From CAKXIK01 sp050947015 (lineage in GTDB: Bacteria; Bacillota; Clostridia; Oscillospirales; Acutalibacteraceae), in NCBI GenBank assembly GCA_050947015.1, contig JBMNVT010000002.1:77160-141159 (forward strand): a DNA stretch of 64,000 nt. The letters run 5' to 3'. The position numbers and the translations under genes are program-made. The stretch's first letter is position 1. Each line of letters starts with the position of its first letter. Positions 1 through 9,333 of this stretch are shown piece after piece. A model generated the notes under the pieces. That model had not been told where the DNA came from and searched no databases. It was given only the letters and a program-made list of their open reading frames with translations.

Positions 1-1305
1 AACAGCAAGTGCATTCTTTGCCGCCGCTGTGTTGCAGCATGTCAGGCGCAGGCAATCGGCGTAATCGGCGCAAACAACCGTGGTTTTGACAGCGAGATCG
101 GCTGCGCATTCGGTCTGCAGCTCGATCAGGTCGCGTGCGTTGGCTGCGGCCAGTGCGTCGTCAACTGCCCGACCGGCGCGCTGCGCGAAAAAGACGACAC
201 CGATCGTGTATTTGAAGCGCTGGCCGACCCGAGCAAGCATGTCGTCGTGCAGACTGCCCCGGCGATCCGCGCAACACTTGGCGAATGCTTCGGCATGCCG
301 GTCGGCACCAACGTCAAGGGCAAAATGGTCGCCGCGCTGCGCCGTCTTGGCTTTGATAAGGTGTTTGACACTGATTTCGGCGCCGACCTGACGATTATGG
401 AAGAGGCCACCGAATTTTTGGATCGCGTGAAAAACGGCGGTGTGCTGCCGATGATCACCTCCTGCTCGCCCGGATGGATCAAATACTGCGAACATTACTA
501 CCCGGAGATGCTCCCGCATCTTTCGAGCTGCAAATCTCCGCAGCAGATGACCGGCGCGGTCATCAAGACCTGGTACGCCGAAAAGAATAACATTGACCCG
601 AAGGATATCGTCTGCGTTTCGATTATGCCCTGTACGGCGAAAAAGTTCGAGGTCGGCCGCGACGGCGAATCCGCTGCCGGTGTGCCGGATGTGGACTATG
701 CGCTCACCACCCGCGAGCTTGCCCGGATGATCAACCGCGCGCATCTCAGCTTTACAGAGCTGCCGGATGAAGAATTTGATCCGGCGCTTGACGTTACGAC
801 TGGTGCAGCCGCGATCTTCGGCGCGACCGGCGGCGTGATGGAAGCCGCGCTGCGCACCGCGGCCGACGTTCTGGAAGGCAAAGCGCTTGACAGCGTTGAT
901 TACAACGAAGTCCGCGGCACCAAGGGCATCAAGGAAGCCACCTACCATGTTGGCGGTATGGATGTCAAAGTTGCCGTAGCGAGCGGCCTCGCAAACGCCA
1001 AGGAAGTATTGGAGAAGGTCAGGTCCGGAGAAGCGGATTATCAGTTCATTGAGATTATGTGCTGCCCGGGCGGCTGTGTAAACGGCGGCGGCCAGCCGAT
1101 TCAACCGGCTTCTGTCCGCAACTTTACCGACCTTCGCGCAATTCGTGCAAAGGCGCTGTATGAGGAAGATCAGAATCTTCCTCTGCGCAAATCACATGAA
1201 AGCCCCGTCATTAAAATGATCTATGACGATTATTTTGGTGAGCCGGGCAGCCACAAGGCGCATGAGATTCTGCATACGCATTATGTGGAACGCAAAAAGT
1301 ATTAA
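1..1305 (+). CDS. hydA: [FeFe] hydrogenase catalytic subunit, 5' end outside window
   Basis: Catalytic subunit for reversible proton reduction to H2 in the cytoplasm, usually linked to ferredoxin or NADH in fermenting clostridia. The frame is open from base 1, so the N-terminus is missing. What remains begins in a 2x[4Fe-4S] ferredoxin domain with two cysteine clusters (CILCRRC, then CVGCGQC). The H-cluster domain follows with all three signatures: TSCSPGW (L1), MPCTAKKFE (L2) and MCCPGGCVNGGGQP (L3). The C-terminal small-subunit-like tail is present and ends in YVERKKY. A stem-loop terminator follows directly, so this is the last gene of its transcript. Family assignment is secure; whether it is monomeric or part of an electron-bifurcating HydABC complex depends on upstream sequence that is not shown. 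Confidence 0.97.
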   Translation, partial: NSKCILCRRCVAACQAQAIGVIGANNRGFDSEIGCAFGLQLDQVACVGCGQCVVNCPTGALREKDDTDRVFEALADPSKHVVVQTAPAIRATLGECFGMPVGTNVKGKMVAALRRLGFDKVFDTDFGADLTIMEEATEFLDRVKNGGVLPMITSCSPGWIKYCEHYYPEMLPHLSSCKSPQQMTGAVIKTWYAEKNNIDPKDIVCVSIMPCTAKKFEVGRDGESAAGVPDVDYALTTRELARMINRAHLSFTELPDEEFDPALDVTTGAAAIFGATGGVMEAALRTAADVLEGKALDSVDYNEVRGTKGIKEATYHVGGMDVKVAVASGLANAKEVLEKVRSGEADYQFIEIMCCPGGCVNGGGQPIQPASVRNFTDLRAIRAKALYEEDQNLPLRKSHESPVIKMIYDDYFGEPGSHKAHEILHTHYVERKKY

Positions 1306-1319
1306 TCTCTGAAAAGCAG

Positions 1320-1360
1320 GAGAGCCGGAACCCGGGTGGATGGGTTTCGGCTCTCTTTTT
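1320..1360 (+). terminator. Rho-independent terminator after hydrogenase
   Basis: A 14-bp stem (GAGAGCCGGAACCC with GGGTTTCGGCTCTC, one wobble pair) with an 8-base loop is followed by five T. It lies 14 bases after the hydrogenase stop codon. Confidence 0.9.
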
Positions 1361-1398
1361 GATGCGCTTAAAACTTTATGTATCGATCTGCAGACGGC

Positions 1399-2520
1399 TT
1401 AAAGATTCTGATAATATTCAAGTAACTGTTTTAAACTTTTTGTTTTGGCAAAAACAGTAAATGGTTTTTCGATCAGAATATGAAGTGCATATGCAATACA
1501 GGTACTGACTCCATAAATACAAATAAAATTCTTATATGCAGATCCCAGCGAAACGTACGGAATCAGGAAGAAATGAATTAAATAGATTCCAAAACTGATT
1601 TTGCCCAAAAATACAAACACTTTGTTTCCCAACAATTTTGAAAGGAAGCCGGTCGGATTCAACAACAAAAGCAATATCAATATGCCCGTTAAGGAACTGC
1701 ACCACAGCGGCAATTGCCATCCGATATAATATTTCGCAAATCGTTCGTCAAATCTGCTGAGCACGGAATTGGAAGACAAAACACAGCCTAACAGCAAAAG
1801 TAATGCTAAAACGTCAAAAATCATTCTGACGCTGCGATGTTTATTCCATTGCAAATTTGAAATTTTGTATGCGCGATAAACATATGCTGCTGCCATGCCA
1901 ACGGTAAACTGCCAGATGCGGAAGACGCCGTTTCCGTTGTTTGCCCTTAACGAAAAAACATTAACCGTAAGATATTTCCATGTCAGGAAAGTAATAATCA
2001 GCAATACAGCTACGCACACAAGGTCGTTATACTTGCAGCGTACCATCAGTTTAATACCTGTCAACAACAACATCAGCAGGGGTAAAATGAGATACATCAG
2101 CATCTCCTGCTGCAAAAACCACAGATGTCCCGTACAATTGGTAAAAATCATATTTTGAAAAAGAACAGTTTTACTTGCAAAAAACTTTCCTCCCGTGAGG
2201 AATTTAACCGTAAGCAAAATAAAATAATACAGCGGCAAAATTCGAAAAATACGCCCGAAATAATAGTTCAACGTATATCTGGCCGACAAATACCGCTTTT
2301 CCCCGTTTTCTACAAAAGGCATCGCTGCAAAAAAACCGCTTAGGCAAAAGAAAATTGCGTTTCCCAGCCCACCCTGATTTAAAATATTAGTATGGCTTGC
2401 AACGACCAGGGTGACCGCGATCATCCGAATGCCGTCTAACGACCGGTTTCTTTCTCCTTCTGTCTGTTTTTCAATTGACGCGTTTTTTTCATCGTCCAAC
2501 TTTTCCCCTCCGTGATTCAT
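1399..2520 (-). CDS. Acyltransferase family 3 membrane protein (OafA/YrhL type)
   Basis: An integral membrane O-acyltransferase that would transfer acyl (often acetyl) groups onto a surface polysaccharide, exopolysaccharide or lipid. The 373-residue protein starts with a short charged cytosolic stretch, then the family motif RSLDGIRMIAVTLVVASH, whose final histidine is the expected catalytic residue. About ten hydrophobic segments follow. The typical FFCLSGFF motif of the first helices and FGIYLIHFFL near the end are both visible. The gene is noticeably more AT-rich than the repair genes next to it, which may reflect horizontal acquisition. It lies 82 bases downstream of uvrA on the same strand, and no clear terminator separates them. 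The acceptor substrate cannot be inferred. Confidence 0.85.
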   Translation of the reverse strand: MNHGGEKLDDEKNASIEKQTEGERNRSLDGIRMIAVTLVVASHTNILNQGGLGNAIFFCLSGFFAAMPFVENGEKRYLSARYTLNYYFGRIFRILPLYYFILLTVKFLTGGKFFASKTVLFQNMIFTNCTGHLWFLQQEMLMYLILPLLMLLLTGIKLMVRCKYNDLVCVAVLLIITFLTWKYLTVNVFSLRANNGNGVFRIWQFTVGMAAAYVYRAYKISNLQWNKHRSVRMIFDVLALLLLLGCVLSSNSVLSRFDERFAKYYIGWQLPLWCSSLTGILILLLLLNPTGFLSKLLGNKVFVFLGKISFGIYLIHFFLIPYVSLGSAYKNFICIYGVSTCIAYALHILIEKPFTVFAKTKSLKQLLEYYQNL

Positions 2521-2602
2521 ATTTAGCTGTTTTGTTGTTTCCTGTGGTGACCGTTGTACAAAACAACGTTTTCTGCAACGGGTCTGAATTTCAAATGCAA
2601 AC

Positions 2603-5428
2603 TTATTTATCCAGCATTTTTTTCAGATACTTACCAGTATAAGACGCTTCACAGGCGGCAACCTGCTCCGGCGTTCCAATGACAACTACCTCGCCGCCGC
2701 GGTTTCCGCCCTCGGGACCGAGGTCAATGATATAGTCGGCGGTTTTGATCACATCCAGATTGTGCTCGATCACAACGACCGTGTTTCCCGCATCGGTAAG
2801 GCTTTGCAGCACATCGATCAACTTGTGCACATCTGCAACATGTAGCCCGGTGGTCGGCTCGTCAAGAATATAGATCGTGCGGCCGGTAGAACGGCGGGCA
2901 AGCTCGGTTGCCAACTTCACACGCTGCGCTTCTCCGCCGGAAAGCGTTGTCGCGGGCTGACCGATCTTTACATATCCAAGCCCAACCTCACAGAGCGTCT
3001 GCAGTTTGCGCCGAATTTTGGGCACATTGGAAAAGAACTCAAGCCCTTCCTCCACCGTCATTTCAAGCACATCGTAAATATTCTTCCCCTTATATTTGAT
3101 CTCCAGCGTTTCGCGGTTATAACGCTTGCCGTTACAGACCTCGCACGGAACATAGACATCGGAAAGAAAATGCATTTCAATCTTTTTAATGCCGTCGCCT
3201 TCGCACGCCTCACAGCGCCCGCCTTTTACATTGAATGAAAAGCGGCTTGCACTGTAGCCGCGCAGCTTTGCGTCCTGCGTGGAGGCGTACAGTTCACGGA
3301 TATCGTTGAACACACCGGTATAGGTTGCCGGGTTGGAACGCGGCGTCCGCCCAATCGGCGCCTGCGTAATATTGATGACTTTGTCAAGCTCCCTGATTCC
3401 ACGAATCTCGCGGTGCTTGCCGGGACGAGATTTGGCTCCGTTCAGTTCTGCGGAAAGCCGCTTGTTCAGGATCTCATTGACCAACGAGGATTTTCCCGAC
3501 CCGGAGACGCCCGTGACGCACACAAACATTCCAAGCGGAAAATCGACCGTGATGTTTTTCAAATTATTTTGCTGTGCGCCGACAACCGTCAACTTTTTGC
3601 CGCTGCCCTTGCGGCGGGTTTTTGGCACCTCGATCTTCTTTTGGCCGCTGAGATATTGGCCCGTAACCGAACGCGGGCACTTCATGATCTCGCTCGCAGG
3701 GCCGGTGCAGACGATCTCCCCGCCGTGAATTCCCGCGCCGGGACCCACATCAATGATCGTGTCCGCGGCACGCATCGTATCTTCGTCGTGCTCCACCACC
3801 AACACCGTATTGCCGATGTCCCGCAGATGCTTGAGTGTGGCGAGCAGCTTGTCATTGTCGCGCTGATGCAGGCCAATGCTCGGCTCGTCCAGAATATAAA
3901 TAACGCCCATCAAAGAGGAACCAATCTGCGTCGCCAGACGAATACGCTGGCTTTCACCACCGGAGAGCGTGGCCGCCGAACGCGAAAGCGTCAGGTAATC
4001 AAGTCCCACATTTTTCAGGAAGGCGAGCCGGCTGCGAATCTCCTTCAGAATCAGGTCGCCAATCATGTGTTCCCGCTGCGTCAGCTCCAGCGTGTTGACA
4101 AAATCAAGCGCGTCGGAAACGGTTTTATCACAGAAATCGCTGATATTGATTCCGCCGACTGTTACGGCAAGGCTGACAGGATTCAGTCGCCTTCCATGGC
4201 ACTCACTGCACGGAATGGCGCTCATATAAGCTTCGATTTCTTCCTTCATCCAATTGCTCTGTGTTTCGCGGAACCTCCGTTCCAGATTATTTACAATTCC
4301 CTCAAACTCCGTCATATAGGAGCCGCTGCCGTATTCATTGCGGCGCACCAGCTTAATACGCTCGCCGTTTGTGCCGTAAAGCAAAATATTCAAAACCTGT
4401 TCCGGCAGCTCGCCGACCGGCGTATCCATGGAAAAGTTGTAATGCTTGGCAAGTGCTTCGTAATACATGGCCGCAATGGACGAACCGTCCGCATAGTACC
4501 AGCCGCTTGCTTTTACGGCGCCTTCCCGCAGGGAAAGTGATTTGTTCGGGATCACCAGATCGGGATCGACACGCATGAAAACGCCGAGGCCGGTGCATTT
4601 GGGACAGGCCCCGAACGGGTTATTGAACGAAAACATCCGCGGCGTCAGTTCATCAATGCTGACGCCGTGGTCGGGACAGGCATAGCTTTGAGAAAAAAGC
4701 AGATCTTCACCGTCCACCACACTGACGACTGTCAGGCCGCCGCTGAGCCCGGAAGCGGTTTCGACCGAATCGGCCAGACGCGAACGGATATCCTGCTTTA
4801 CCACGATCCGGTCCACCACGATCTCGATGGTGTGCTTTTTGTTTTTTTCCAGTTTAATGTTTTCGGAAAGGTCATACAGAATACCGTCTGCTCGGACACG
4901 GACATAGCCTGCTCGCCGTGCGGCCTCCAGTTCTTTGGCGTGTTCGCCTTTGCGCGCGCGGACAACGGGCGCCAAAATCTGTATTTTCTTGCCGTCGCCG
5001 AGCGCCAGCACCTGATCCACAATCTGATCCACCGTCTGCTGAACAATCTCTCTGCCGCAAACCGGGCAATGCGGCACACCGATGCGCGCAAACAGCAGAC
5101 GCAGATAATCATAAATTTCAGTCACGGTTCCGACGGTGGAACGCGGGTTTTTACTCGTCGTCTTCTGGTCAATGGAGATTGCCGGGGAAAGACCTTCGAT
5201 GGAATCCACATCGGGCTTGTCCATCTGCCCCAAAAACATTCTTGCGTATGAGGAAAGCGATTCCACATATCGCCGCTGCCCTTCGGCATAAATCGTATCG
5301 AACGCAAGCGATGATTTTCCCGAACCGGAAAGCCCTGTGAGCACCACAAGCTGATCGCGCGGAATTTCCACATTGACGTTTTTTAAGTTGTGCTCACGGG
5401 CACCCTTGACAACAATATTTTTGTTTGA
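2603..5428 (-). CDS. uvrA: Excinuclease ABC subunit A
   Basis: Damage-recognition ATPase of nucleotide excision repair; it loads UvrB on DNA lesions. Two ABC modules are seen: Walker A GLSGSGKSS near the N-terminus with signature LSGGESQR and Walker B ILDEPSIGL, and GVSGSGKSS with LSGGEAQR and ILDEPTTGL in the second half. Zinc fingers are visible as paired cysteines (CPVCGRE, CPKCTGLG, CEACEGDG, CEVCNGKRY). A GTG 15 codons further upstream is in frame, but its purine-rich stretch sits only one base before it. I chose the GTG that gives VSNKNIVVKGAREHNLKN because it matches where the family starts and gives 941 residues, close to the usual length; AAGGA lies about 13 bases upstream. It follows uvrB in the radC-uvrB-uvrA operon. 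Confidence 0.97.
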   Translation of the reverse strand, partial: SNKNIVVKGAREHNLKNVNVEIPRDQLVVLTGLSGSGKSSLAFDTIYAEGQRRYVESLSSYARMFLGQMDKPDVDSIEGLSPAISIDQKTTSKNPRSTVGTVTEIYDYLRLLFARIGVPHCPVCGREIVQQTVDQIVDQVLALGDGKKIQILAPVVRARKGEHAKELEAARRAGYVRVRADGILYDLSENIKLEKNKKHTIEIVVDRIVVKQDIRSRLADSVETASGLSGGLTVVSVVDGEDLLFSQSYACPDHGVSIDELTPRMFSFNNPFGACPKCTGLGVFMRVDPDLVIPNKSLSLREGAVKASGWYYADGSSIAAMYYEALAKHYNFSMDTPVGELPEQVLNILLYGTNGERIKLVRRNEYGSGSYMTEFEGIVNNLERRFRETQSNWMKEEIEAYMSAIPCSECHGRRLNPVSLAVTVGGINISDFCDKTVSDALDFVNTLELTQREHMIGDLILKEIRSRLAFLKNVGLDYLTLSRSAATLSGGESQRIRLATQIGSSLMGVIYILDEPSIGLHQRDNDKLLATLKHLRDIGNTVLVVEHDEDTMRAADTIIDVGPGAGIHGGEIVCTGPASEIMKCPRSVTGQYLSGQKKIEVPKTRRKGSGKKLTVVGAQQNNLKNITVDFPLGMFVCVTGVSGSGKSSLVNEILNKRLSAELNGAKSRPGKHREIRGIRELDKVINITQAPIGRTPRSNPATYTGVFNDIRELYASTQDAKLRGYSASRFSFNVKGGRCEACEGDGIKKIEMHFLSDVYVPCEVCNGKRYNRETLEIKYKGKNIYDVLEMTVEEGLEFFSNVPKIRRKLQTLCEVGLGYVKIGQPATTLSGGEAQRVKLATELARRSTGRTIYILDEPTTGLHVADVHKLIDVLQSLTDAGNTVVVIEHNLDVIKTADYIIDLGPEGGNRGGEVVVIGTPEQVAACEASYTGKYLKKMLDK

Positions 5429-5488
5429 CACCTGATTACACCGGTCCTTCCGCTTCAATAAGCCTCGCGGCACACTCCCGCAGGCAAG

Positions 5489-7480
5489 TTATTTCGGTAC
5501 ATTCAGCTGCACCTTGTCCTCATTGCGCAGCTTTTGAATCCGGTCGCGCAGATACGCTGCGTGCTCAAATTCCAACAGCTTTGCGGCGGCCTTCATTTCT
5601 TTTGTAAGCTGCACAATCAGTTCCTCACGTTCGGCGTGGGAAAGCTTTTTGCCTTTCTTTTTGCTCTTTTCATCTGTTGCCTTGCTGCTGATCTCGATCA
5701 GATCGGCCACCTTTTTTACAATCGTTTTCGGCACGATTCCATGCGACTGATTATACGCCTGCTGAACCTTGCGACGGCGCTCTGTTTCACGAATGGCGCT
5801 TTCCATCGACGGCGTAACGGTATCTGCATACATCACCACCTGACCTTCGGCATTGCGCGCCGCGCGACCGATCGTCTGAATCAACGAAGTCTCCGAACGA
5901 AGGAAACCTTCCTTATCGGCGTCGAGAATTGCAACAAGCGAAACCTCCGGAATATCCAAGCCTTCGCGCAGCAGGTTGATTCCGACGAGCACGTCGAATT
6001 CTCCAAGCCGCAGATCGCGGATGATCTCCATGCGCTCTACCGTATCGATATCGTGGTGCATATACCGCACACGGATGCCGACACCCTCGAGATACGCCGT
6101 CAGATCCTCGGCCATCTTTTTGGTCAGCGTGGTCACAAGCACCCGCTGCTGTTTTGCGCTGCGGGTATTGATCTCGGAGATCAGATCGTCGATCTGTCCT
6201 TCCGTCGGACGCACTGAGATCTCCGGGTCAAGCAGACCGGTCGGTCGGATCACCTGTTCCACAATTTGCTCGCTCTTTTCCTTTTCAAACGGACCCGGCG
6301 TTGCACTGACAAAAATAACCTGATTCACCCTCTGATAAAATTCATCAAAGTTGAGCGGACGGTTATCGAAAGCGGACGGCAGACGGAAACCGTAATTGAC
6401 CAGCGCCTCCTTGCGGGCGCGATCCCCTGCATACATTCCGCGTACCTGAGGGACGGTAACATGAGATTCGTCGATAAACAACAGGTAATCCTTCGGGAAA
6501 TAATCGAGCAGCGTATAAGGGGAGCTGCCCGGCGCGCGGCGGGAAAGCACGCGCGAATAATTCTCGATCCCCTTGCAGAAGCCGATCTCCTGCAGCATTT
6601 CAATGTCATACTTGGTGCGCTGCTCAATGCGCTGGGCTTCGATCAGCTTGTCGTTTTCTCTGAACCAGCGTACCCGCTCCCCCATTTCGACTTCCAGCTC
6701 GGCCACTGCCTCGCGCATTTTTTCCTGCGGCACAATGTAATGTGAGGCAGGATAAATTGCCGCGTGGCGTAGATTGGCGACCAGCTCCCCGGTCAGCGGG
6801 TTTACCTCACTGACCCGGTCAATTTCATCACCGAAGAATTCTACACGGATAATATTCTCGCCCGACGCTGCCGGAAAAATTTCCACAACATCGCCGCGCA
6901 CACGAAACTTGTTGCGCGTCAGGCTGACATCGTTGCGTTCATACTGCAGTTCCACCAGCTTTTTCAGCAACCCATCGCGATCTTTCTGCATGCCTGGCCG
7001 CAGCGAAATCACCATGCTGCGGTAATCAATCGGGTTGCCTAGGCTGTAAATGCACGAAACACTCGCCACAATAATGACGTCGCGGCGCTCCGAAAGCGCC
7101 AGTGTTGCCGAGTGACGCAGTTTATCGATTTCGTCATTAATGGCGGAATCCTTCTCTATATAAGTGTCCGTCGTCGGAATATACGCTTCCGGCTGGTAAT
7201 AGTCATAATAAGAGACAAAGTACTCCACCGCATTTTCCGGAAAAAATTCGCGGAACTCGCTGCAAAGCTGTGCTGCCAGCGTTTTGTTATGCGCCAGCAC
7301 CAGCGTGGGACGGTTGAGGTTCGCAATGATATTGGCCATGGTGAAGGTTTTGCCGGAACCGGTAACACCCATCAAAGCCTGTTCCCGATAACCGTTCCGA
7401 ACGCCTTCCGTCAGCTCGCTGATCGCCTCGGGCTGATCGCCGGTCGGCCGATATTCACTGTGTAAAATAAATTTGTCCAT
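5489..7480 (-). CDS. uvrB: Excinuclease ABC subunit B
   Basis: The helicase-like subunit of nucleotide excision repair that verifies the lesion handed over by UvrA and recruits UvrC. Walker A (GVTGSGKT, about residues 38-45), the beta-hairpin region YYDYYQPEAY, the DESHV Walker B box and helicase motif IGRAARN are present. A C-terminal UVR motif (KEMKAAAKLLEFEHAAYLRD) is the expected UvrC-binding element. The start is set at the ATG preceded by GGAGGAG with a 7-base spacer; the longer frame would begin at a GTG inside the upstream radC stop region. Length of 663 residues is normal. It lies between radC and uvrA with gaps under 70 bases, which indicates a repair operon. Confidence 0.97.
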   Translation of the reverse strand: MDKFILHSEYRPTGDQPEAISELTEGVRNGYREQALMGVTGSGKTFTMANIIANLNRPTLVLAHNKTLAAQLCSEFREFFPENAVEYFVSYYDYYQPEAYIPTTDTYIEKDSAINDEIDKLRHSATLALSERRDVIIVASVSCIYSLGNPIDYRSMVISLRPGMQKDRDGLLKKLVELQYERNDVSLTRNKFRVRGDVVEIFPAASGENIIRVEFFGDEIDRVSEVNPLTGELVANLRHAAIYPASHYIVPQEKMREAVAELEVEMGERVRWFRENDKLIEAQRIEQRTKYDIEMLQEIGFCKGIENYSRVLSRRAPGSSPYTLLDYFPKDYLLFIDESHVTVPQVRGMYAGDRARKEALVNYGFRLPSAFDNRPLNFDEFYQRVNQVIFVSATPGPFEKEKSEQIVEQVIRPTGLLDPEISVRPTEGQIDDLISEINTRSAKQQRVLVTTLTKKMAEDLTAYLEGVGIRVRYMHHDIDTVERMEIIRDLRLGEFDVLVGINLLREGLDIPEVSLVAILDADKEGFLRSETSLIQTIGRAARNAEGQVVMYADTVTPSMESAIRETERRRKVQQAYNQSHGIVPKTIVKKVADLIEISSKATDEKSKKKGKKLSHAEREELIVQLTKEMKAAAKLLEFEHAAYLRDRIQKLRNEDKVQLNVPK

Positions 7481-7494
7481 TGAAAGCTCCTCCG

Positions 7495-8181
7495 TCACTC
7501 ACGCAGATCTGCTAAAATTCCGCTGTCGGCAAGGGAAACGTAATCGCCATCGGCCACAATAATATGATCGATCAGGTGCACGCCGACAGAGGCAAGCGCT
7601 TTTGCAATCGCCCGCGTTGTCTCCAAATCATTCTGAGACGGCAGCGCAATCCCGCTGGGGTGATTGTGCGCCAGAATTGCAGACGAAGATTTGAATTTCA
7701 TACCGAGGGAAAGCAGCCTGCGAATATCCACATCTGCGGAATTAAAACCTCCGCGGGCAACCGTATCGCAAAAACGGATTTTTCCCGTCACAGAAATCAG
7801 CAGCAAAACCACAATTTCCTCCTGCACACCGATAAACCGCGCGGAAAGATATCTTCCGGCTTCCTCGGAGGAATGAATGCACTCCCCCTGCGGTCGGGAA
7901 ACATCCTCCATGTATTTTCGGCAGATTTGCGGAATAAAATGCAAAAAGGACGCCGCCTGAGGGCCAATCCCTTCAATTTTTCGCAGTTCTTCCTCGGGAG
8001 CCTCCAGAACGGCGGAAAGTGAGCCGAAGGTTTCTTCCAGCCGATGTGCAATTTCGTTGGTATCCTTGCGCGGAATCGCGTAAAAAAGCAGCAGTTCGAG
8101 CACGTTGTGTGTTTCAAAGGCGTCAAGCCCTTCTGTTTCATATCTGCGGCGCAGGCGTTCGCGGTGACCCTCATGTTCCAT
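7495..8181 (-). CDS. radC: RadC family JAMM/MPN+ protein
   Basis: RadC-like protein of 228 residues. It has an N-terminal helix-hairpin-helix-like region (IEGIGPQAASFL) and a C-terminal JAMM metal-binding motif, AHNHPSG at about residues 171-177 followed by SQNDLETT. The family was named for a supposed DNA repair role, but its true biochemical function is unsettled. The ATG start was chosen because GGGAGGA lies 6 bases upstream. The gene leads the radC-uvrB-uvrA cluster, and its stop codon lies 14 bases before the uvrB start, so translation is probably coupled. The placement with uvrAB hints at a DNA-damage context but does not prove it. Confidence 0.94.
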   Translation of the reverse strand: MEHEGHRERLRRRYETEGLDAFETHNVLELLLFYAIPRKDTNEIAHRLEETFGSLSAVLEAPEEELRKIEGIGPQAASFLHFIPQICRKYMEDVSRPQGECIHSSEEAGRYLSARFIGVQEEIVVLLLISVTGKIRFCDTVARGGFNSADVDIRRLLSLGMKFKSSSAILAHNHPSGIALPSQNDLETTRAIAKALASVGVHLIDHIIVADGDYVSLADSGILADLRE

Positions 8182-8259
8182 CTGATTTCCTCCCGCCCGA
8201 AGAAAGTCCACGGGTTTCAGTATAGCATTTTCGGTTCAAATATGCAATAGTTCCGCACA

Positions 8260-9162
8260 TTAAACCTCATATTTCTTTGCCATATCGTAATATATGCGGG
8301 TAATCCCCTGCAGAATATCCGCATGTGCAAAATCCTTGTGATAAACAATGTTTACCTCCCGGATCATGCTCAGATTCTCCACCGGCAGCACCTTGAGCTT
8401 GCCCTTACGCACCTCATCCATGCAGGCGCTCTTGGCCAGAATGGAGACGCCAAAATCACGGCGGATCAAATCCTTGATCGTCGCAATATTGTCCACCTCA
8501 AGAATTACATTAAACTCCTCAATGGAAACATTGTTGCTTTCCAGATGAGAAATAAAAAGGTTGCGTGTCCCTGAATTCGGCAGACGCAAAATCATTTTTT
8601 CATTTTTTAATTCATCCAGCGTTACCATGCTCTTTTTGGCAAGTGGGTTATTGTTTGAGACAGCCAGCATCAGACAATCGGTATCCACCAAAACGGAGCT
8701 CAGATTAGGGTCGGCAATTTTACCTTCCACAATCGCCAAATCAATCTCATAATTTTTCAGCTTAATATAAAGATTATTTATTGTATCAGAAAGAATTGTA
8801 AGCTTCACATTATTCTGTTCATTGCAGTATTTTGCGAGTACCTCCGCCATCAGATTACTTTCGGCCGTGTGGGTCAACCCGACCGAGAGGCGCGTGGCGT
8901 GCTGCTTGGCATCCGTCAGATTTTGCTGCATATTCAAATAGAGCATTTTGATCCGCTTCGCATATTTTACAACAATTTCACCTTCTGCGGTCAGTTTTAA
9001 ACCGCCTTCTCCACGATTGAAAATGCGCGTGTTCAAATCTTTTTCCAACTGCTTGATATGCTGGCTGACCGCGGGCTGTGTCAGCGAAAGTTCTTCGGCC
9101 GCGCGGGTAAAATTGCCTGTTTCGCATACCCTGAGCAGCGTTTCAATTTTAGGATCGATCAT
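8260..9162 (-). CDS. LysR family transcriptional regulator
   Basis: A 300-residue DNA-binding regulator. The N-terminal winged helix-turn-helix is typical: TGNFTRAAEELSLTQPAVSQHIKQLEKDL at about residues 15-43 (split here as TGNFTRAAEELSLTQ and PAVSQHIKQLEKDL). The remaining 210 residues fit the periplasmic-binding-protein-like effector domain. AAGGAGG lies 6 bases before the ATG. It is divergently transcribed from the cation/proton antiporter at 9334 with a 171-base gap. LysR proteins commonly control the divergent neighbour, so the antiporter is the likely target. The effector is unknown. Confidence 0.93.
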   Translation of the reverse strand: MIDPKIETLLRVCETGNFTRAAEELSLTQPAVSQHIKQLEKDLNTRIFNRGEGGLKLTAEGEIVVKYAKRIKMLYLNMQQNLTDAKQHATRLSVGLTHTAESNLMAEVLAKYCNEQNNVKLTILSDTINNLYIKLKNYEIDLAIVEGKIADPNLSSVLVDTDCLMLAVSNNNPLAKKSMVTLDELKNEKMILRLPNSGTRNLFISHLESNNVSIEEFNVILEVDNIATIKDLIRRDFGVSILAKSACMDEVRKGKLKVLPVENLSMIREVNIVYHKDFAHADILQGITRIYYDMAKKYEV

Positions 9163-9212
9163 GCCAATCCTCCTTCATAATATAATTTTATACATCATTA
9201 ATCAAACATAAT

Positions 9213-9240
9213 TTGACTTTATTCTATTGAACGATATAAT
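9213..9240 (+). promoter_or_regulatory. Sigma-A-like promoter of the antiporter gene
   Basis: TTGACT at 9213-9218 and TATAAT at 9235-9240 are separated by 16 bases, about 95 bases before the antiporter start. It lies in the LysR-antiporter divergent gap, the place where a LysR protein would act. Confidence 0.7.
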
Positions 9241-9333
9241 GTTACCATAATGAGATAAAAAACGCAACGGTTGGAAGCGATGCTTACAGGAAATTTTTTA
9301 TATTTTTCAGTAAAATGAAAGGGGCGAATTGCC

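Noticed and set aside
3413..4540. 375-codon plus-strand frame
   Set aside because: Antisense to uvrA.
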